64,000 nt of DNA from Luzula sylvatica (Eukaryota > Streptophyta > Magnoliopsida > Poales > Juncaceae), in NCBI GenBank assembly GCA_946800325.1, contig OX326957.1, positions 57,878,977-57,942,976 on the forward strand, read 5' to 3'. Position numbers and translations under genes: made by a program. A model generated the notes under the pieces. That model was not told the DNA's origin. It was given only the letters and a program-made list of their open reading frames with translations, and ran no database searches. Positions 15,475-27,410 of this stretch are shown here, piece by piece; the stretch's first letter is position 1; the number at the start of each line of letters is the position of its first letter.

Positions 15475-16330
15475 GGACAACAATATTGGTACAATTTGTC
15501 TTATATACACTAACTAATTATTCCTGGAAATCACTAACTAATTAATCCTAGAAGACTTTTCATTTAAATTTAGCTCTCCAAAATTTATCTGTCTAATAAC
15601 ATCCAAAGACGATCCATTTTGAACCAAAAATTGAGTGTGTATAATGTATGCACACAAACTATTTGTAGAAACGCCTAATACAAATTTCAAATCCAAAATA
15701 CTAGAAACAACAAACTAAATTGTCTTGGGTGTATTTGATAAACCATTGTACAAGAACATGCGATTTTTTTGGATATATTCAACTTGTTACTAAGAAATTT
15801 TCTAATTGGCATTTCATCGAACAACTTATGGACACATCAAGTTTGAGATATTTACCAAATACAAGCTTATGCTTCTTTGCTTCCAGAGAAAGAAACTTCT
15901 TTATGGAGAGGAGGAGGCTTCTTCACATATTTTCTGGCATGAATTTAATTGAACAAAAAAAGGGAAAGGAACTTCTTTACTAAAAGGAGGAGAAGGCAGA
16001 GAGAAGGAGGCGCCTCTTCAATTATGGAAAGGAACTGCTTCACTATTTGTCATGGAAGGTTTTTATGAAGAGAAAAGAAGTCAGAGATGCGCCTCTTCAG
16101 TTTCGTTACTCACTCCCGTCAAAATTTGCCATTCCCGTTTTTGGGACTCTTGGAGTTAGTAGGAGAGTCATGAGTGCAGCAATAGGAGGGGTTAATGATG
16201 TTATAATTGCAGTGATGTATTAATTCCCACAGTCCAAACACAAGTGTTAGTCTTATTACAGCAGTTTATACTACTAACTACCCTAACTACATCTATCCAA
16301 ACATGCCCTAATTTGATTAAAGACGAGTAA
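15475..16330 (-). other. Right-hand remainder of the PIF/Harbinger-like element
   Basis: The first few tens of bases continue the ORF1-like exon cut by Copia-A. The rest is non-coding, with aaggagg/gcgcctcttca-type repeats near 15985-16100. No transposase frame is seen. Confidence 0.45.
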
Positions 16331-16334
16331 TGGC

Positions 16335-17372
16335 CTCTTTTCGGTAAAGGAAGAATATAAATGAATCACGGCTCATTTCCAAGTGAGAAATTGGTTTAGC
16401 ATGTCAAATGATTGGGCCAAAAGTATTTGGGCCAAGGTTTGGGCCACCAAAGGAATAATACCAAGAATTTGGTTGTTCTTGTGGAAAGCTTTGATTAATG
16501 CAATTCCTTCTGCCGAGAACCTAAGTAAAAGAATTAATCAAATTTCGCCAATGTGTAAAGTATGTGGCTCGGTTACGGAATCAATCGAGCACATTCTATT
16601 CAAATGCCCAAGAGCACAAGAGCTATGTCGGTTAACTGATATGAATTTGGTTATTAACAATATCCAAAACCCCTCACCCAATATGATTGCAAATTTATTA
16701 CACGATATCCAAGACCAAAAGATGGTCTATGTGGTAAATCTTCTATGACAATTATGGAAGAATAGGAATAATGAAGTCATCTCAAGGCCTAGGCTGTCTA
16801 ACCAGCAATTGATCAGAAAAGCTATGTCAGACATGACAATGATGAGAACTGTTGGTGAAATTGGTAACGTGGTACCGAGAGAGCATAACATATATTGTCA
16901 AGAAGGAGAGAAGCAAATCCATGTATGGGTGGACTACTCGCAAGATAATCTGGGGAGGGCGGCCATTTCTTATGTTATGAGAAATGGAGTTGGTAGTGTG
17001 ATTGAGGTAAAGGCACAACCGGTGGGAGGAGACCTAGGGGTATTAGGAAGAGAATTTAGGGCTTTGGAAGTGGCAATGGAAGCGGTAGCAGTGCGATTCT
17101 CGGGAAAAACTACCGTATTCTATACAGATAATATGGAAGTGGCAAATCTAGTACAAGGTATCCAAGACCCGAATTATGCGCTACCCTCCAATTATCAGAG
17201 TATACAAAGAGCCAGGAATAGCATTATGTGGAAAAGGAGAATAAAGGACCCGACAGTGGCATATGTACCAAGAAAATTGAATAAAGAGGCCGATTCAATG
17301 GCGAATATGGCTAGGATAATGGGAAGTTGTTATCAGGACTCATGTTTCCCGGCTATAATAGGTTCTTCCTAG
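16335..17372 (+). pseudogene. LINE2 zinc-binding and RNase H-like domains
   Basis: The zf-RVT domain (16383-16748) shows RIWLFLWKALINAIPSAENL, then CKVCGSVTESIEHILFKC. After a TGA at 16745-16747 in place of a conserved residue, the frame continues as LWKNRNNEVI and a plant-LINE RNase H-like domain (16809-17372) with VWVDYSQD, EFRALEVAMEA, FYTDNMEV and NKEADSMANMA. These carry the acidic residues expected of the D-E-D-D fold. Another stop (TGA after EEYK) lies upstream. With two stops and a 10-kb insertion the ORF is dead, although large parts stay open. Confidence 0.85.
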
Positions 17373-17592
17373 ATGAAGAGCAACCAATATCAGAAAATCA
17401 GTTTACTTTTTCCTGATAGTTATTAGTATTGTAGTTTGTTTTTGCTTCTTTATGTGTTGTCTTTTACTTAGTTGAGAGTTTAGGGTTAAGGATTTTTTTA
17501 GGATTTCTGGTTTTGTAAGATAGGGTTGTTTTAAGACCTGTTTTTTGATTAATATAAGTACACCTACGGGTTTTTCAAAAAAAAAAAAAAAA
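17373..17592 (+). other. LINE2 3' untranslated region and poly-A tail
   Basis: AT-rich 3' UTR ending cacctacgggtttttc and about 16 A. The following 19 bases repeat 4770-4788, marking the right target duplication. Confidence 0.85.
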
Positions 17593-17609
17593 GCTAGAGG
17601 CTTTATGGG

Positions 17610-17886
17610 ATAGGACATCCCTCTTGAGGGTGAATTGCGGGCCCTAGGACTGGCTATGGAAGCTGTGGGGTTGATTTTCCCGAATAGGATGTGCTCTTTC
17701 CTCAAAGATAATTAGGAGGTAGCAGAAATAATGAACAAATATGATGACCCGAATTTGGTAACCACATTCAGATGAGAAGCATTCCCAAATGCCAAGAACT
17801 GTATTCAATGGAAACGAAAGATCAAGGATCCTACTTTCCATTGGATCTCTAGATGCAATAATGAAGAGGCGCATAATTTAGCCAAT
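17610..17886 (+). pseudogene. LINE1 piece 2: RNase H-like domain
   Basis: Continues the RNase H reading broken at 4788: GELRALGLAMEAV, then CIQWKRKIKDPTFHWI and NNEEAHNLAN, parallel to the same domain in LINE2. At least two in-frame stops are present. It ends in aat at the CACTA insertion point. Confidence 0.8.
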
Positions 17887-17904
17887 CACTACAACAGATG
17901 GGCT

Positions 17905-18460
17905 TATCAGCGACGGGGAACTTCTATCAGCGACGGGCCGTCGTAAATATAAAGCACTTTCACCGACGGGCCGTCGCTAAAGCACTATTTGCGACGGTTT
18001 TTATTTCCGACGGCCCGTCGCAGATTCCGTTGGCCCGTCGTAGAAGAAGAAACCATCGGTAAAACCCGCCGTCGGCCCGTCGATAACTAAAAGGCCCGTC
18101 GCTGATGCTCACCGACGGCCCGTCGGCCCAGAGTTTCCCATCGCAGATACATTCAAAAAATCGTCAGATTTCAAAACTATCTCCGACGGCCCGTCGGCCC
18201 ATCATTACCGTCGCAAATAACTCCCCGTCGGCCCGTCGCAGATTCAATATCCCGTCGCAGATTGTCACCGACGGCCCGTCGGCCCGGAGTTTCCCGTCGC
18301 AGATACATTCAAAAAATCGTCAGATTTCAAAACTATCTCCGACGGCCCGTCGGCCCATCTTTACCGTCGCAAATAACTCCCCGTCGGCCCGTCGCAGATA
18401 AAAAACCCGTCGCAGATGAAGTTTGCCGTCGCTAATACGATCCGACGGCCCGTCGGTGAT
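17905..18460. repeat. CACTA 5' subterminal repeat array
   Basis: Dense gacggcccgtcg palindromes and single gcgac or gtcgc motifs, including a 156-bp tandem duplication (copies starting near 18111 and 18267). In En/Spm, TNPA binds short subterminal repeats of this kind to bring the ends together. The open frame at 18105-18401 is a by-product of the repeats. Confidence 0.85.
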
Positions 18461-18474
18461 ATGGATTAGGGTTT

Positions 18475-18558
18475 AGATATATATATCCCCCCAGCCTGCG
18501 GTCCTTCTCTCTCTCCTCTTCCCCTTTCGCCCTTCGCCCTCTACCCCCTTCGCCCTCT

Positions 18559-18593
<35 letters not shown>

Positions 18594-18803
18594 TCTTTCT
18601 CTCCTCTACCCCCTTCGTCCAGCCCGTCCGGAGCCACTCTTTCGCCCAGCCCCCTCACAGCCCCCTTCCCCTCTCCCCCCTCTCTGCTTTCGCCTTGGCA
18701 GCCCCCTTCTCTCCTCTTCTCGGTTGGTTGCTCGTTTCTGGTGGATGGATTCCGGCTTGTTCGTTTCTCGGTGATCAATATCTCCTCTTCTCGGTTTGAA
18801 GGT
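18475..18803 (+). promoter_or_regulatory. Probable CACTA promoter and first leader exon
   Basis: tatatatat at about 18477-18485 directly follows the subterminal repeats. Next come a pyrimidine-rich leader with a run of 32 C (18560-18591) and ttgaag|gtatgttta at about 18797-18810, a good splice donor. This fits a transcription start near 18500 and a first non-coding exon. Confidence 0.5.
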
Positions 18804-19152
18804 ATGTTTATTTCACCTTTTGATTAGCTTTATAAACTGTTGATTTTTTTTTTTTGAATCTTTCATGTTGATTTCTAGGCTTAATTAGCTCGTTCGTATT
18901 TGTGTTTAATTTAGGTCTGATTTTTTTAAATTTGTTCTAAAATTATTTTAAATCAAGGAATTTTGCAAGGAATTTTTGAAGGAATTTTTAATTTAGGCCT
19001 AATTTAGGTCTGATTTTTCAAGGAATTTTTTTGAATCATTCATGTTGATTTTTTTTTTTAAATCTGTTTTGAAGGCAAAGATCTGATTTAAACCCGGTTT
19101 AGATGTTTTTTTGAACTTGTTTTTTCAATTTTTGTTTAAATTTGTTTTTTTA

Positions 19153-19968
19153 GGTGAAAGTCATAAATCTCGGCTGCTCTCTCGATACTCGGGTCTGGTG
19201 TAGTGGAAAGTCTCATGCTCTCTATTTGTTTGAAGGTATGTTTATCTTTCTCGATTTGGTTAGGTTAGATTTAAATTTAGGTTTAATTAGATATAACAAT
19301 TTTGAATCTGGATACATAAGTATTTTAAATCTGGTTTTGTAGGATTAAATAATTATTTTATTTAGGATTTTTGAATCTGTTCTGATTTTGTTTTAGGTAT
19401 TTTAAATATGAATTTTTAGAGTTTGTAGGCTTATTATATATGGAATTTTAATTTGTTTTAAGTATATTTTATATCTGGTTTTTTTTCTTTAATCTGATTT
19501 TATTAAAATCTGTTTTAAATCAATTTTTACAACTATTATTTTTAAATTTGTTAGTTACGTTTTTTGAAATTTGTTTATATGTTTTTTTAATTTTTGTTTA
19601 AATTTGTTTTTTTAGGTGAAAGTCATAAATCTCGGCTGCTCTCTCGACACTCGGGTCTGGTGTAGTGGAAAGTCTCCTGCTCTCTATTTGTTTGAAGGTA
19701 TGTTTATCTTTCTCGGTTTGGTTAGGTTAGATTTAAATTTAGGTTTAATTAGGTGTAAATTTTTTTTAATCTGGATTCATTAGCATTTTAAATCTGGTTT
19801 AATTAGGTTTAATTAGGTGTAAAAAATTTGTTTATATGTTTTTTTAAACTTGTTTTTTTAATTTTTGTTTAAATTTGTTTTTTTAGGTGAAAGTCATAAT
19901 TCTCGGCTGCTCTCTCGACACTCGGGTCTGGTGTAGTGGAAAGTCTCCTACTCTCTATTTATTTGAAC
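19153..19968 (+). repeat. Triplicated small leader exon
   Basis: Three near-identical blocks of about 83 bp (19155-19236, 19615-19697 and 19886-19968) contain gtcataa(a/t)tctcggctgc and the run on to tttgaa(g/c). Each is preceded by a T-rich tract and ttttttag and followed by gtatgttta, so each looks like an exon with its own acceptor and donor. The flanking intron sequence is duplicated too. The open frame at 19154-19342 simply runs through copy 1. Confidence 0.7.
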
Positions 19969-21247
19969 GTATGTTTATCTTTCTCGGTTTGGTTAGGTTA
20001 GATTTAAATTTAGGTTTAATTAGGTGTAAAAAATTTTGAATCTGGATTCATAAGCATTTTAAATCTGGTTTTGAAGGATTAAATAATTATTTTATTTAGG
20101 ATTTTTGAATCTGTTCTGATTTTGTTTTAGGTATTTTAATTATGAATTTTTAGAGTTTGTAGGCTTATTAAATATGGAATTTTAATTTGTTTTAAGTATA
20201 TTTTATATCTGTTTTTTTTTTAAATCTGATTTTATTAAAATATGTTTTAAATCAATTTTTACATCTATTATTTTCAAATTTGTTAGTTATGTTTTTTGAA
20301 ATTTGTTAAATTAATTTGTTTTTATTATTTTTGGAAATTTGGATTTTGGACTTTTTGGCGAATTAATTAATCAACTCCGGACCAAGGTTAATAATAGTTC
20401 AATTTTTATAATTTATTGTATGATATTGTTTGTGTGAAAAATGCGTAGTTTATATCTAAGTTTGGATTTAGGATTTTAGAGTTATTGGGATGTAGTAGAA
20501 AAATATTAGGTTTAGATTAGGTTTTAATTGTTGTTTGGATGTAGTACTTTATTTGTTGCGAGTATAATTTATGGTTATATATTGTTGAGTTATGAAATTT
20601 TTAATACATTTTTGATTACCAAAAAATATAAAAATAATAAAAATAATAGGTATTAAATTATGAATCAAAAAATATTTCCAATATGGTTATTTCAAAATTT
20701 AATTAATTTTATGTAACAAAAAAATATACTTAATTTAAAATTATGAATTAAAAAATAATATAATTAGATCTTATATCTTAGTAAATTAACAAATTTGGTC
20801 ACGTATGATATTAAAACAAAAATATGTATTATTGGATGCTATAGAAACAGAATTAAGACAGTTTTTTGAAATATATTATGATATTATTTTGTATTACAAA
20901 TTTGTATTACATCCAAACAAATCTTTAGTTAATAGTATTTCATACAATTAATCTTCGGAGACCTCATTATTTCAACTTCTCAATAGTGTTCTAAAGAAAT
21001 TCTCGGTACTGTTGTTCCAATTTTGTTCTTCAATTATTTCACTTAATACCAATATTTCCGTTACGGTTGAGTTTTGGAATGAAATAGTTTTATGTCGGAT
21101 TAACTAATTTCTAACGAATTCTTCGAGACATTGTTATTTCGACATTTCTATAGTATTTCAAACTTTCTAAAGAAATCTTTGGCATTGTTGATATTCTAAA
21201 TTCTTTTCCCCAATTCATTTTCTTAATACCAATTATTTTCATTGTTA
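19969..21247 (+). other. AT-rich intron leading to TNPD
   Basis: No coding signal. It ends in ttttcattgttag, a convincing splice acceptor 11 bases before the TNPD start codon. Confidence 0.6.
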
Positions 21248-21259
21248 GAATATCTCTCG

Positions 21260-24200
21260 ATGGAGACTGATCGTTCCTGGATGTATAATCATTCTCTCAC
21301 GATTGAGTTTTGGAATGGAATGGTTGATTTTCTTAATTTCGCATTCGCACATCCCGAGAAATTGCCAATAAATAGCCAAGGAAAAAAATGTACTTGGTGT
21401 CCATGTAAGAATTGCCAAAATTCTTTTCTTCGTATCCATAATGAGATAGCAACCCATTTAAGTAGTGTCGGTTTTATGCCGGACTATCTAATTTGGTCAA
21501 AACACGGAGAGGGAGATTCAAATTTCGAAATTGGTGGGTCGTCGTCGTTCAGTCCCAATCGGATGGAACAAATGGTTCGTGATGTTGCCGGACCTTCGTT
21601 TGATTGGCAAGAAGAAGTAGAGGAGGATGAGGAACCAAATTCTGAAGCTGCTCGTTTCTTTGAGATGCTTCGAGCATCTGATGAGAGTTTATGGGAAGGA
21701 CCAGGATTTTCAGAACATTCTTTAATGTCTGTTGTAACCATGTTGTTGAATGTCAAATCCGATTGTGAAGTTACGAAAATAGCTTTCGATAGGTTCTTGT
21801 ATGTAATCAAAAACTTCATTATCCCTCGGAAAAATAAAAATAATTTTCCTGAAAATTTCAATGAATCTAAGAAATTCATCAAAGGATTAGGTATGCAGTA
21901 TGAGAAAATTGATGTATGTCCGGATAACTGCATGTTTTTTTATGGGAATGATAGTCTCAAAAATAAATGTGATAAATGTAATAAATCTCGTTTCTTACCT
22001 ATGGAAGAAGGTAAGAAAGGAAAACCTATTCCTTGTAAAGTGTTACGATATCTTCCAATAACTCCTCGGTTACAGAGATTATTCATGGCCAAACAAACTT
22101 CTCAACACATGACCTGGCATCAAGGCCCTCGAGAAAATCCCAATGTTATGATTCATCCATCGGATGGACAAATGTGGAAAGATTTTGATTCCACTTATCC
22201 CCAGTTTGCAATCGAACCTCGAAACGTTCGTCTAGGGTTGTCCACTGACGGTTTTTGTCCTTATACTCTCTCGAGCGGGAAACCTTATTCGTGTTGGCCT
22301 GTTTTCATTGTGCCGTATAATCTACCGCCCGGAATGAGTCTTAGAGATCAAAATATTTTCTTATCTCTCGTCATTCCTGGACCCGATCATCCGGGCGATA
22401 AAATTGATGTTTTATTGAAGCCCCTAGTTGATGAGTTAAAAATGCTGTGGGATAATGGTGTTGTTACGTACGATGCATATCGTCGTAATAATTTTACAAT
22501 GAAAGCGTCTCTTTTATGGACGATTAATGATTTTCCAGCATACGGTATGGTGTCAGGCTGGTCAACGCACGGTAGATTATCGTGCCCAATTTGTATGGAG
22601 AATACCAAATCATTCTCTTTGACAAACGGTAGAAAACAAACCTGGTTTGATTGCCATCGTCAATTTTTACCGCACAACCATCCGTTTCGTAGTCAGAGAA
22701 ACACATTTCTTAAAAATAAAACGGATCGTAATCCACCTCCTCCTCGTCGATCAGGTGATCAGATTCGAAATATCGTGGATCGGTTGAACAAATTACCAAG
22801 AATTAGAGTTCGTAGGAATGGTGTTGATAAGTTACAAATTCCTGGATTTGGAGTCACTCATAATTGGACGAAGAGAAGTGTTTTTTGGGACTTGCCTTAT
22901 TGGTCGACCAACAAAATTCGTCATAATTTAGATGTAATGCACATAGAGGCGAATGTATTTGGTAATGTTTTTAACACGGTTTTTGACGTGGAAAGTAAGA
23001 CCAAAGATAATGCTAAATCCCGAGTCGATCTTTCTTTGTTGTGTAGTCGACCGGAATTAGAACTTGTAACATTGGCAAAATGGTCGTTTGGGTAAACCGA
23101 AATCATTGTATTCCGTTGATAAAAATAAGAAAACATTGATTTACGAATGGTTGAAAGAATTACGGTTTCCTGATGGTTATGCGGCTAATTGGACACGATC
23201 CGTGAATATGCATACCATGAAAGTTTCCGGTTTGAAAAGTCATGATTGTCATATTTTTATGCAACGACTTCTTCCGGTTGCGTTAAGGGATATGATACCT
23301 GATAGTATTTGGGAACCGTTGGTCGAGCTTAGTAATTTTTTTCGTGATATTTGTGCCACTGAGTTAGACCCATCGCACTTGCAAGAAATGGAGAAGAGTA
23401 TAGTTGTTACTCTATGTAAGTTGGAAAAAAAATTTCCACCTAGTTTTTTCGACTCTATGGAACATCTTGTTATTCATTTGGCGTACGAGGCTAGAATGGG
23501 TGGGCCTGTTTCGTACCGTTGGATGTATCCATTTGAGAGATGTTTGCGCAAGTTGAAAAGAAAAGTTAGAAACAAAGCGCGGGTCGAAGGTTCTATTGTC
23601 GAAACTTATCTCATAGAAGAGGTTTCCAATTTTTGTGCGCTGTATTTCGATCAGAAAATTCCAACGCGTGCTAGACGAGTAGATCGGCATTTTGATGTTG
23701 CCGAGGGATCGAATAACGATGAATACACGATATTCGATTATCCGGGCCGTTCCTGGAATTCTGGATTTGCGGATTTGGACGAGAAGGATAAAACTGCGGC
23801 GCACATGTATGTCATCTTGAATTGTCCAGAATTAAAAGATCTTGTCGAGTAAGTTTTGATTCACAATTTCATTCAATTCATTTTCTTTTCATTATTTTGT
23901 TGAGTAATTATTTTCTAATATGTAGAGAGTTTGATGAGAGTCTTGTTCGTCGAAATGTACCGGAAAGAAATCGGTTTAGAAAACGAGAACAAGAAATGCC
24001 CCATTGGTTGAAAACCAAGGTTTTTGCCGATGATGTCGAGTTTCCTGAAATAGTGCGTAATATCGTTGCTGGGCCAAACAGACGCGTAACTACGTACAAA
24101 GGATATGATTGTAACGGGTATCGATTTCATACACGATCTCACGGTCAATTCTTACGTACGACAAATAGTGGAGTGTCTGTCAATGCGGATTGTCCGGGTA

Positions 24201-24709
24201 CCGATGTAACCGCTTTTTATGGTGAAATCAATGAAATTATTGAGCTGACATTTCCTTTTGTCATGCACAATTCAGTTGTATTATTTCACTGTCATTGGTT
24301 CGATCCCGTGAAGGGGGTAAGGGTTGATAAAAAACATGGTTTCGTGGAAGTAAATCATAGTTCAACCATCAAGTATTACGAGCCGTTCATATTCGCGCAC
24401 CAAGCCAAACAAGTGTATTACATGAATTATCCGTCCAAGACACATGACCGTCGAGATTGGTCTGTTGTTACAACCACGAAGCCTCGATTGGTCGTACCTG
24501 AATTAGAAATTCCATCAACTGAGTATTTCCAAGAAGTAGAACAAGTGAGAATCGAGCCAGATCATTCGATTGTAGATGTGATTGGACCGTTACATGTACC
24601 GGGCGTTGTTGATCTTGTAGACGACAATGAAATTAATCTTGTCGAAGAAGAAGAAGAAGAAGACGACGATGATATTGCACTCCACGAGGACGATTTATGG
24701 TTGGATTAG
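21260..24709 (+). pseudogene. TNPD-type CACTA transposase, single-base frameshift
   Basis: Two exons, 21260-23848 and 23926-24709 (GT/AG intron), specify a protein of about 1123 residues if the frameshift is ignored. The start METDRSWMY opens a transposase-associated domain (to about residue 85, with CPCKNC and the end WSKHGEG). The Tnp2/Transposase_21 core follows, with MTWHQGPRENPN, HPSDGQMWKDFD, LSTDGFCPY and HNLDVMHIEANVFGN. Then come DUF4218-like (LPVALRDMIP, RWMYPFERCL) and, in exon 2, DUF4216-like (FYGEINEIIEL, VLFHCHWFD) regions and an acidic tail. TNPD is thought to cut the element ends with TNPA. Around 23065-23080 the frame moves by one base, consistent with one extra A; otherwise both sides stay open for hundreds of codons. 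The mutation is therefore recent, or possibly a sequencing error. Confidence 0.9.
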
Positions 24710-24718
24710 GATTATTTT

Positions 24719-24952
24719 GATTAGTTTAGGGTTTAGGGTTTAGTTTTTTCGATTTATGTTTGTGTTCAAGTTTAGTTTTTTCGATTAGTGTTATGTTTGT
24801 CGTGAAGTTTAGTTTTTTCGATTAGTGTTGTTTTGTATGATGTCGTTATTGAGTTTAGCTGCGGATTTTGGAATTTGATCTTGTTGATTTTGGAAGATTT
24901 AGTATGCTTATGTTATTTATTATTTTGTTTATTTTATTAAATTTGATAGGTC
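24719..24952 (+). promoter_or_regulatory. Spacer between TNPD and TNPA-like genes, with telomere-like box and splice acceptor
   Basis: tttagggtttagggttt near 24726-24742 matches two plant telomere units (a telo-box in promoters). The spacer ends in aaatttgatag|gtc directly before the ATG at 24953, a splice acceptor. This fits a second transcript spliced from an upstream leader. Confidence 0.5.
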
Positions 24953-27410
24953 ATGGTTTTCACTCGAGGACGTGCTCATCATGCACTTCGGTCCGAGGAG
25001 GATGAGGTCGATGAGAATGAGGTCGAGGAAGCTGCGGATGAGGTTGTACCGCCGGAGGTCGAGGAAGCTGAGGATGAGCTCGAGGGTGATGTGGATGGGG
25101 CCGAGGGTGGTGGGGATGGGGCCGAGGGTGATGTGGATGGTGTGGTCGGTGATGTACCGCCTCGTAAGAAAGGTCGTGGCCCTAATGCCATGACTCGGAT
25201 TACCGGCTCCACCTTACCTATTATACAGTCCGGTACGACATTCATGATTGACCTGCCAGGTATTTATTTGTATATTTGTATTTAATAAAATTTAATTAAT
25301 TCAACGAATTTAATTTATTTAATGCATGTTTTAGGTAACTTTGGGGCGGATTTGCCTCGTGATCTTAATCGTATCATGAAGGGATACAACGAAGTTGGTT
25401 ATACGAATTGGGGCACGGATTGGGATGAGAAATTCAAAAAGGCGGTTTATGCAGATTTCTTGGTATTTTTGTGAATTTCATGCTATTTAATATATATTTA
25501 TAATTATTTTATGCGGAATTCTTAATATTTTTTTTGTGACAGAAACGTTATCACTTTGCCGAGGGTCAGAACATTGCAGATTGTGAAAAACGCTTGAAAT
25601 CATGGTGTGGCAAGCTTTGGCGGGATATTACGAGGGAGGCCCGTAAGGCGGCCACACTAAAATTCGGGGATGACATGCGAACTTGGATCGAGCCTCCGTC
25701 AAATGCTGTCCTGAGTACTCCACCAGATTTCTCTACTGCTGCTTGGACGAACATGGTGCGGAAATGGATGAATAATCCAGAGTGGATGGAGGCATCTGCT
25801 CGAAACAAGGCGAACCGCAATGCTGGAGACGTGCGCGGTCATAGCACTTCTGGATCGATTTCACTCGCAGCCCACAAAAAAAAAATGGTACATTACTATT
25901 TAATATTAATTAATTATTTATTAATATTATATAATTATTTATTAATAATATTATAACTATTAAAATAATTTTATTATTATTTAATTATTGAAATATTATT
26001 AATATAAATTTATATTATTTATTAATATTATAATTATTAAAATATTATTTAATTATTTATTAATATTAATATTATTTATTTATTAATTATTAAAATATTA
26101 ATATTACTTAATTATTAAAATAAATTTATTATTATTTAATTATTTATTTATATTATTATTTATTAATTAATATACGATATTACAAATTGTTGTTCTAAAT
26201 TTTGAAGGAGGAGCGCAATCCAGACGTTCCCGTCCGATTCTTGGATTTGTTGAAGGTGTCGAAGGTTCGTAAGGGTGGCACTGCTTATATCGATCAGAAG
26301 TCCGTCGCAGTAAAGGTATATTTAAATTTTCAATTTGCAATCATATTTGTTACAATCGAACGTGTTGTATTTATGTCACGAAGGAGAATTACGAAGCCGC
26401 GATGAAGGAGAAGTACGGTGAAGATTGGGCGTCTCACGGCGATGATGCTGCTACGTATGTTCAGGTGTCAGGAGGGAGATTGCACGGACGTTTCTATACG
26501 ATAGATTCTGTGATTGATCCGGCTTTGGCGTCTACTCCGGTCTCATCGACATGGTCTTCTCCCTCGTGTCAGAACGCGACTTCAGCATGTCGCGATTCGG
26601 AAGAAAATGATAGATTCGAGATGTTTAGGGGGCAAATGGAGGAGGAAAGTCGCAGGCGAGAAGAGGAAATGAAAAAAAGGATGGAGGAGGAGCTCAAACG
26701 CAATACAGAAGAGACTAGACGTGCGATGATGGAGACCATGTATTCCACGTTTTCGCAGTTCGCACTGCAGCAGAACATGTTTTGTCCGCGTCCTTTTCTC
26801 CAGCAGGTAAGTAGGTATTTCAATTAATAATGTTTTTTAAATTTCGGAAGAAAATGATATATATTTATTTTATTCACAAGGGACAGGGTTCGGGATCCGG
26901 ATCGACGGGATCGGGAGGATTAGGAGGTTTGGACGGATCTCAGCAGAATATGTTCTTTCCTCGTCAATTTTGGCCACAGGTAAAAAATTATATGTACAAT
27001 AAGAAAAAATATAATTTATTTTCATGTATCTTACTTTTTATGTACAAATGTTTGGAAAAGGGCTCGGGGTTCGGCATGGGATCAGGAGGTCAAGGAGGTT
27101 ACGATGGTTTCCAGAATCCCGGCGTGTTCTCGTCTCCTCCCCTCCAGAATTCAGGTTCGGATTTTCAGAATGTATTGCGGTCTCCTTTCCCACAGATGTT
27201 CATGGCGAATATGTCGCAGCAGAATCAGGACACATCGACCCGACCATCGAATGTATGTATATGTTAAATAAAATATATATAATTATTATAGTAGTATAGT
27301 TTCATATAACCATTCATTAAATTCAGGAGACATCGACCCGACCGGCGAATTTTGGTCCGGCAAATGATTTTCTTGGAGGTTTCGATGGTGATAATTTGAA
27401 TCAGAATTAG
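24953..27410 (+). CDS. TNPA-like CACTA protein (plant transposase Ptta/En/Spm type)
   Basis: Eight exons join without a single frame error: 24953-25259, 25335-25462, 25543-25887, 26208-26315, 26384-26806, 26881-26979, 27061-27252 and 27327-27410, giving 561 residues. The start MVFTRGRAHH is followed by a strongly acidic stretch (about residues 16-70), a basic PPRKKGRGP, and a region with WCGKLWRDITREARK and ASARNKANR...GDVRGHSTSGSIS as in the Transposase_24 family. Next is a charged coiled coil (EEESRRREEEMKKRMEEEL, encoded near 26635-26695) and a Gly/Ser/Gln-rich tail with repeated QQNMF-PR modules. By analogy with En/Spm it would bind the subterminal repeats and cooperate with TNPD in the nucleus. 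It is the only apparently intact transposon gene here. Confidence 0.85.

Noticed and set aside
18557..18778. Gly-rich minus-strand frame
   Set aside because: Produced by the 32-C run and the pyrimidine-rich CACTA leader.
24725..24743. Telomere or interstitial telomere tract
   Set aside because: Only about two and a half units; a telo-box is the better reading.
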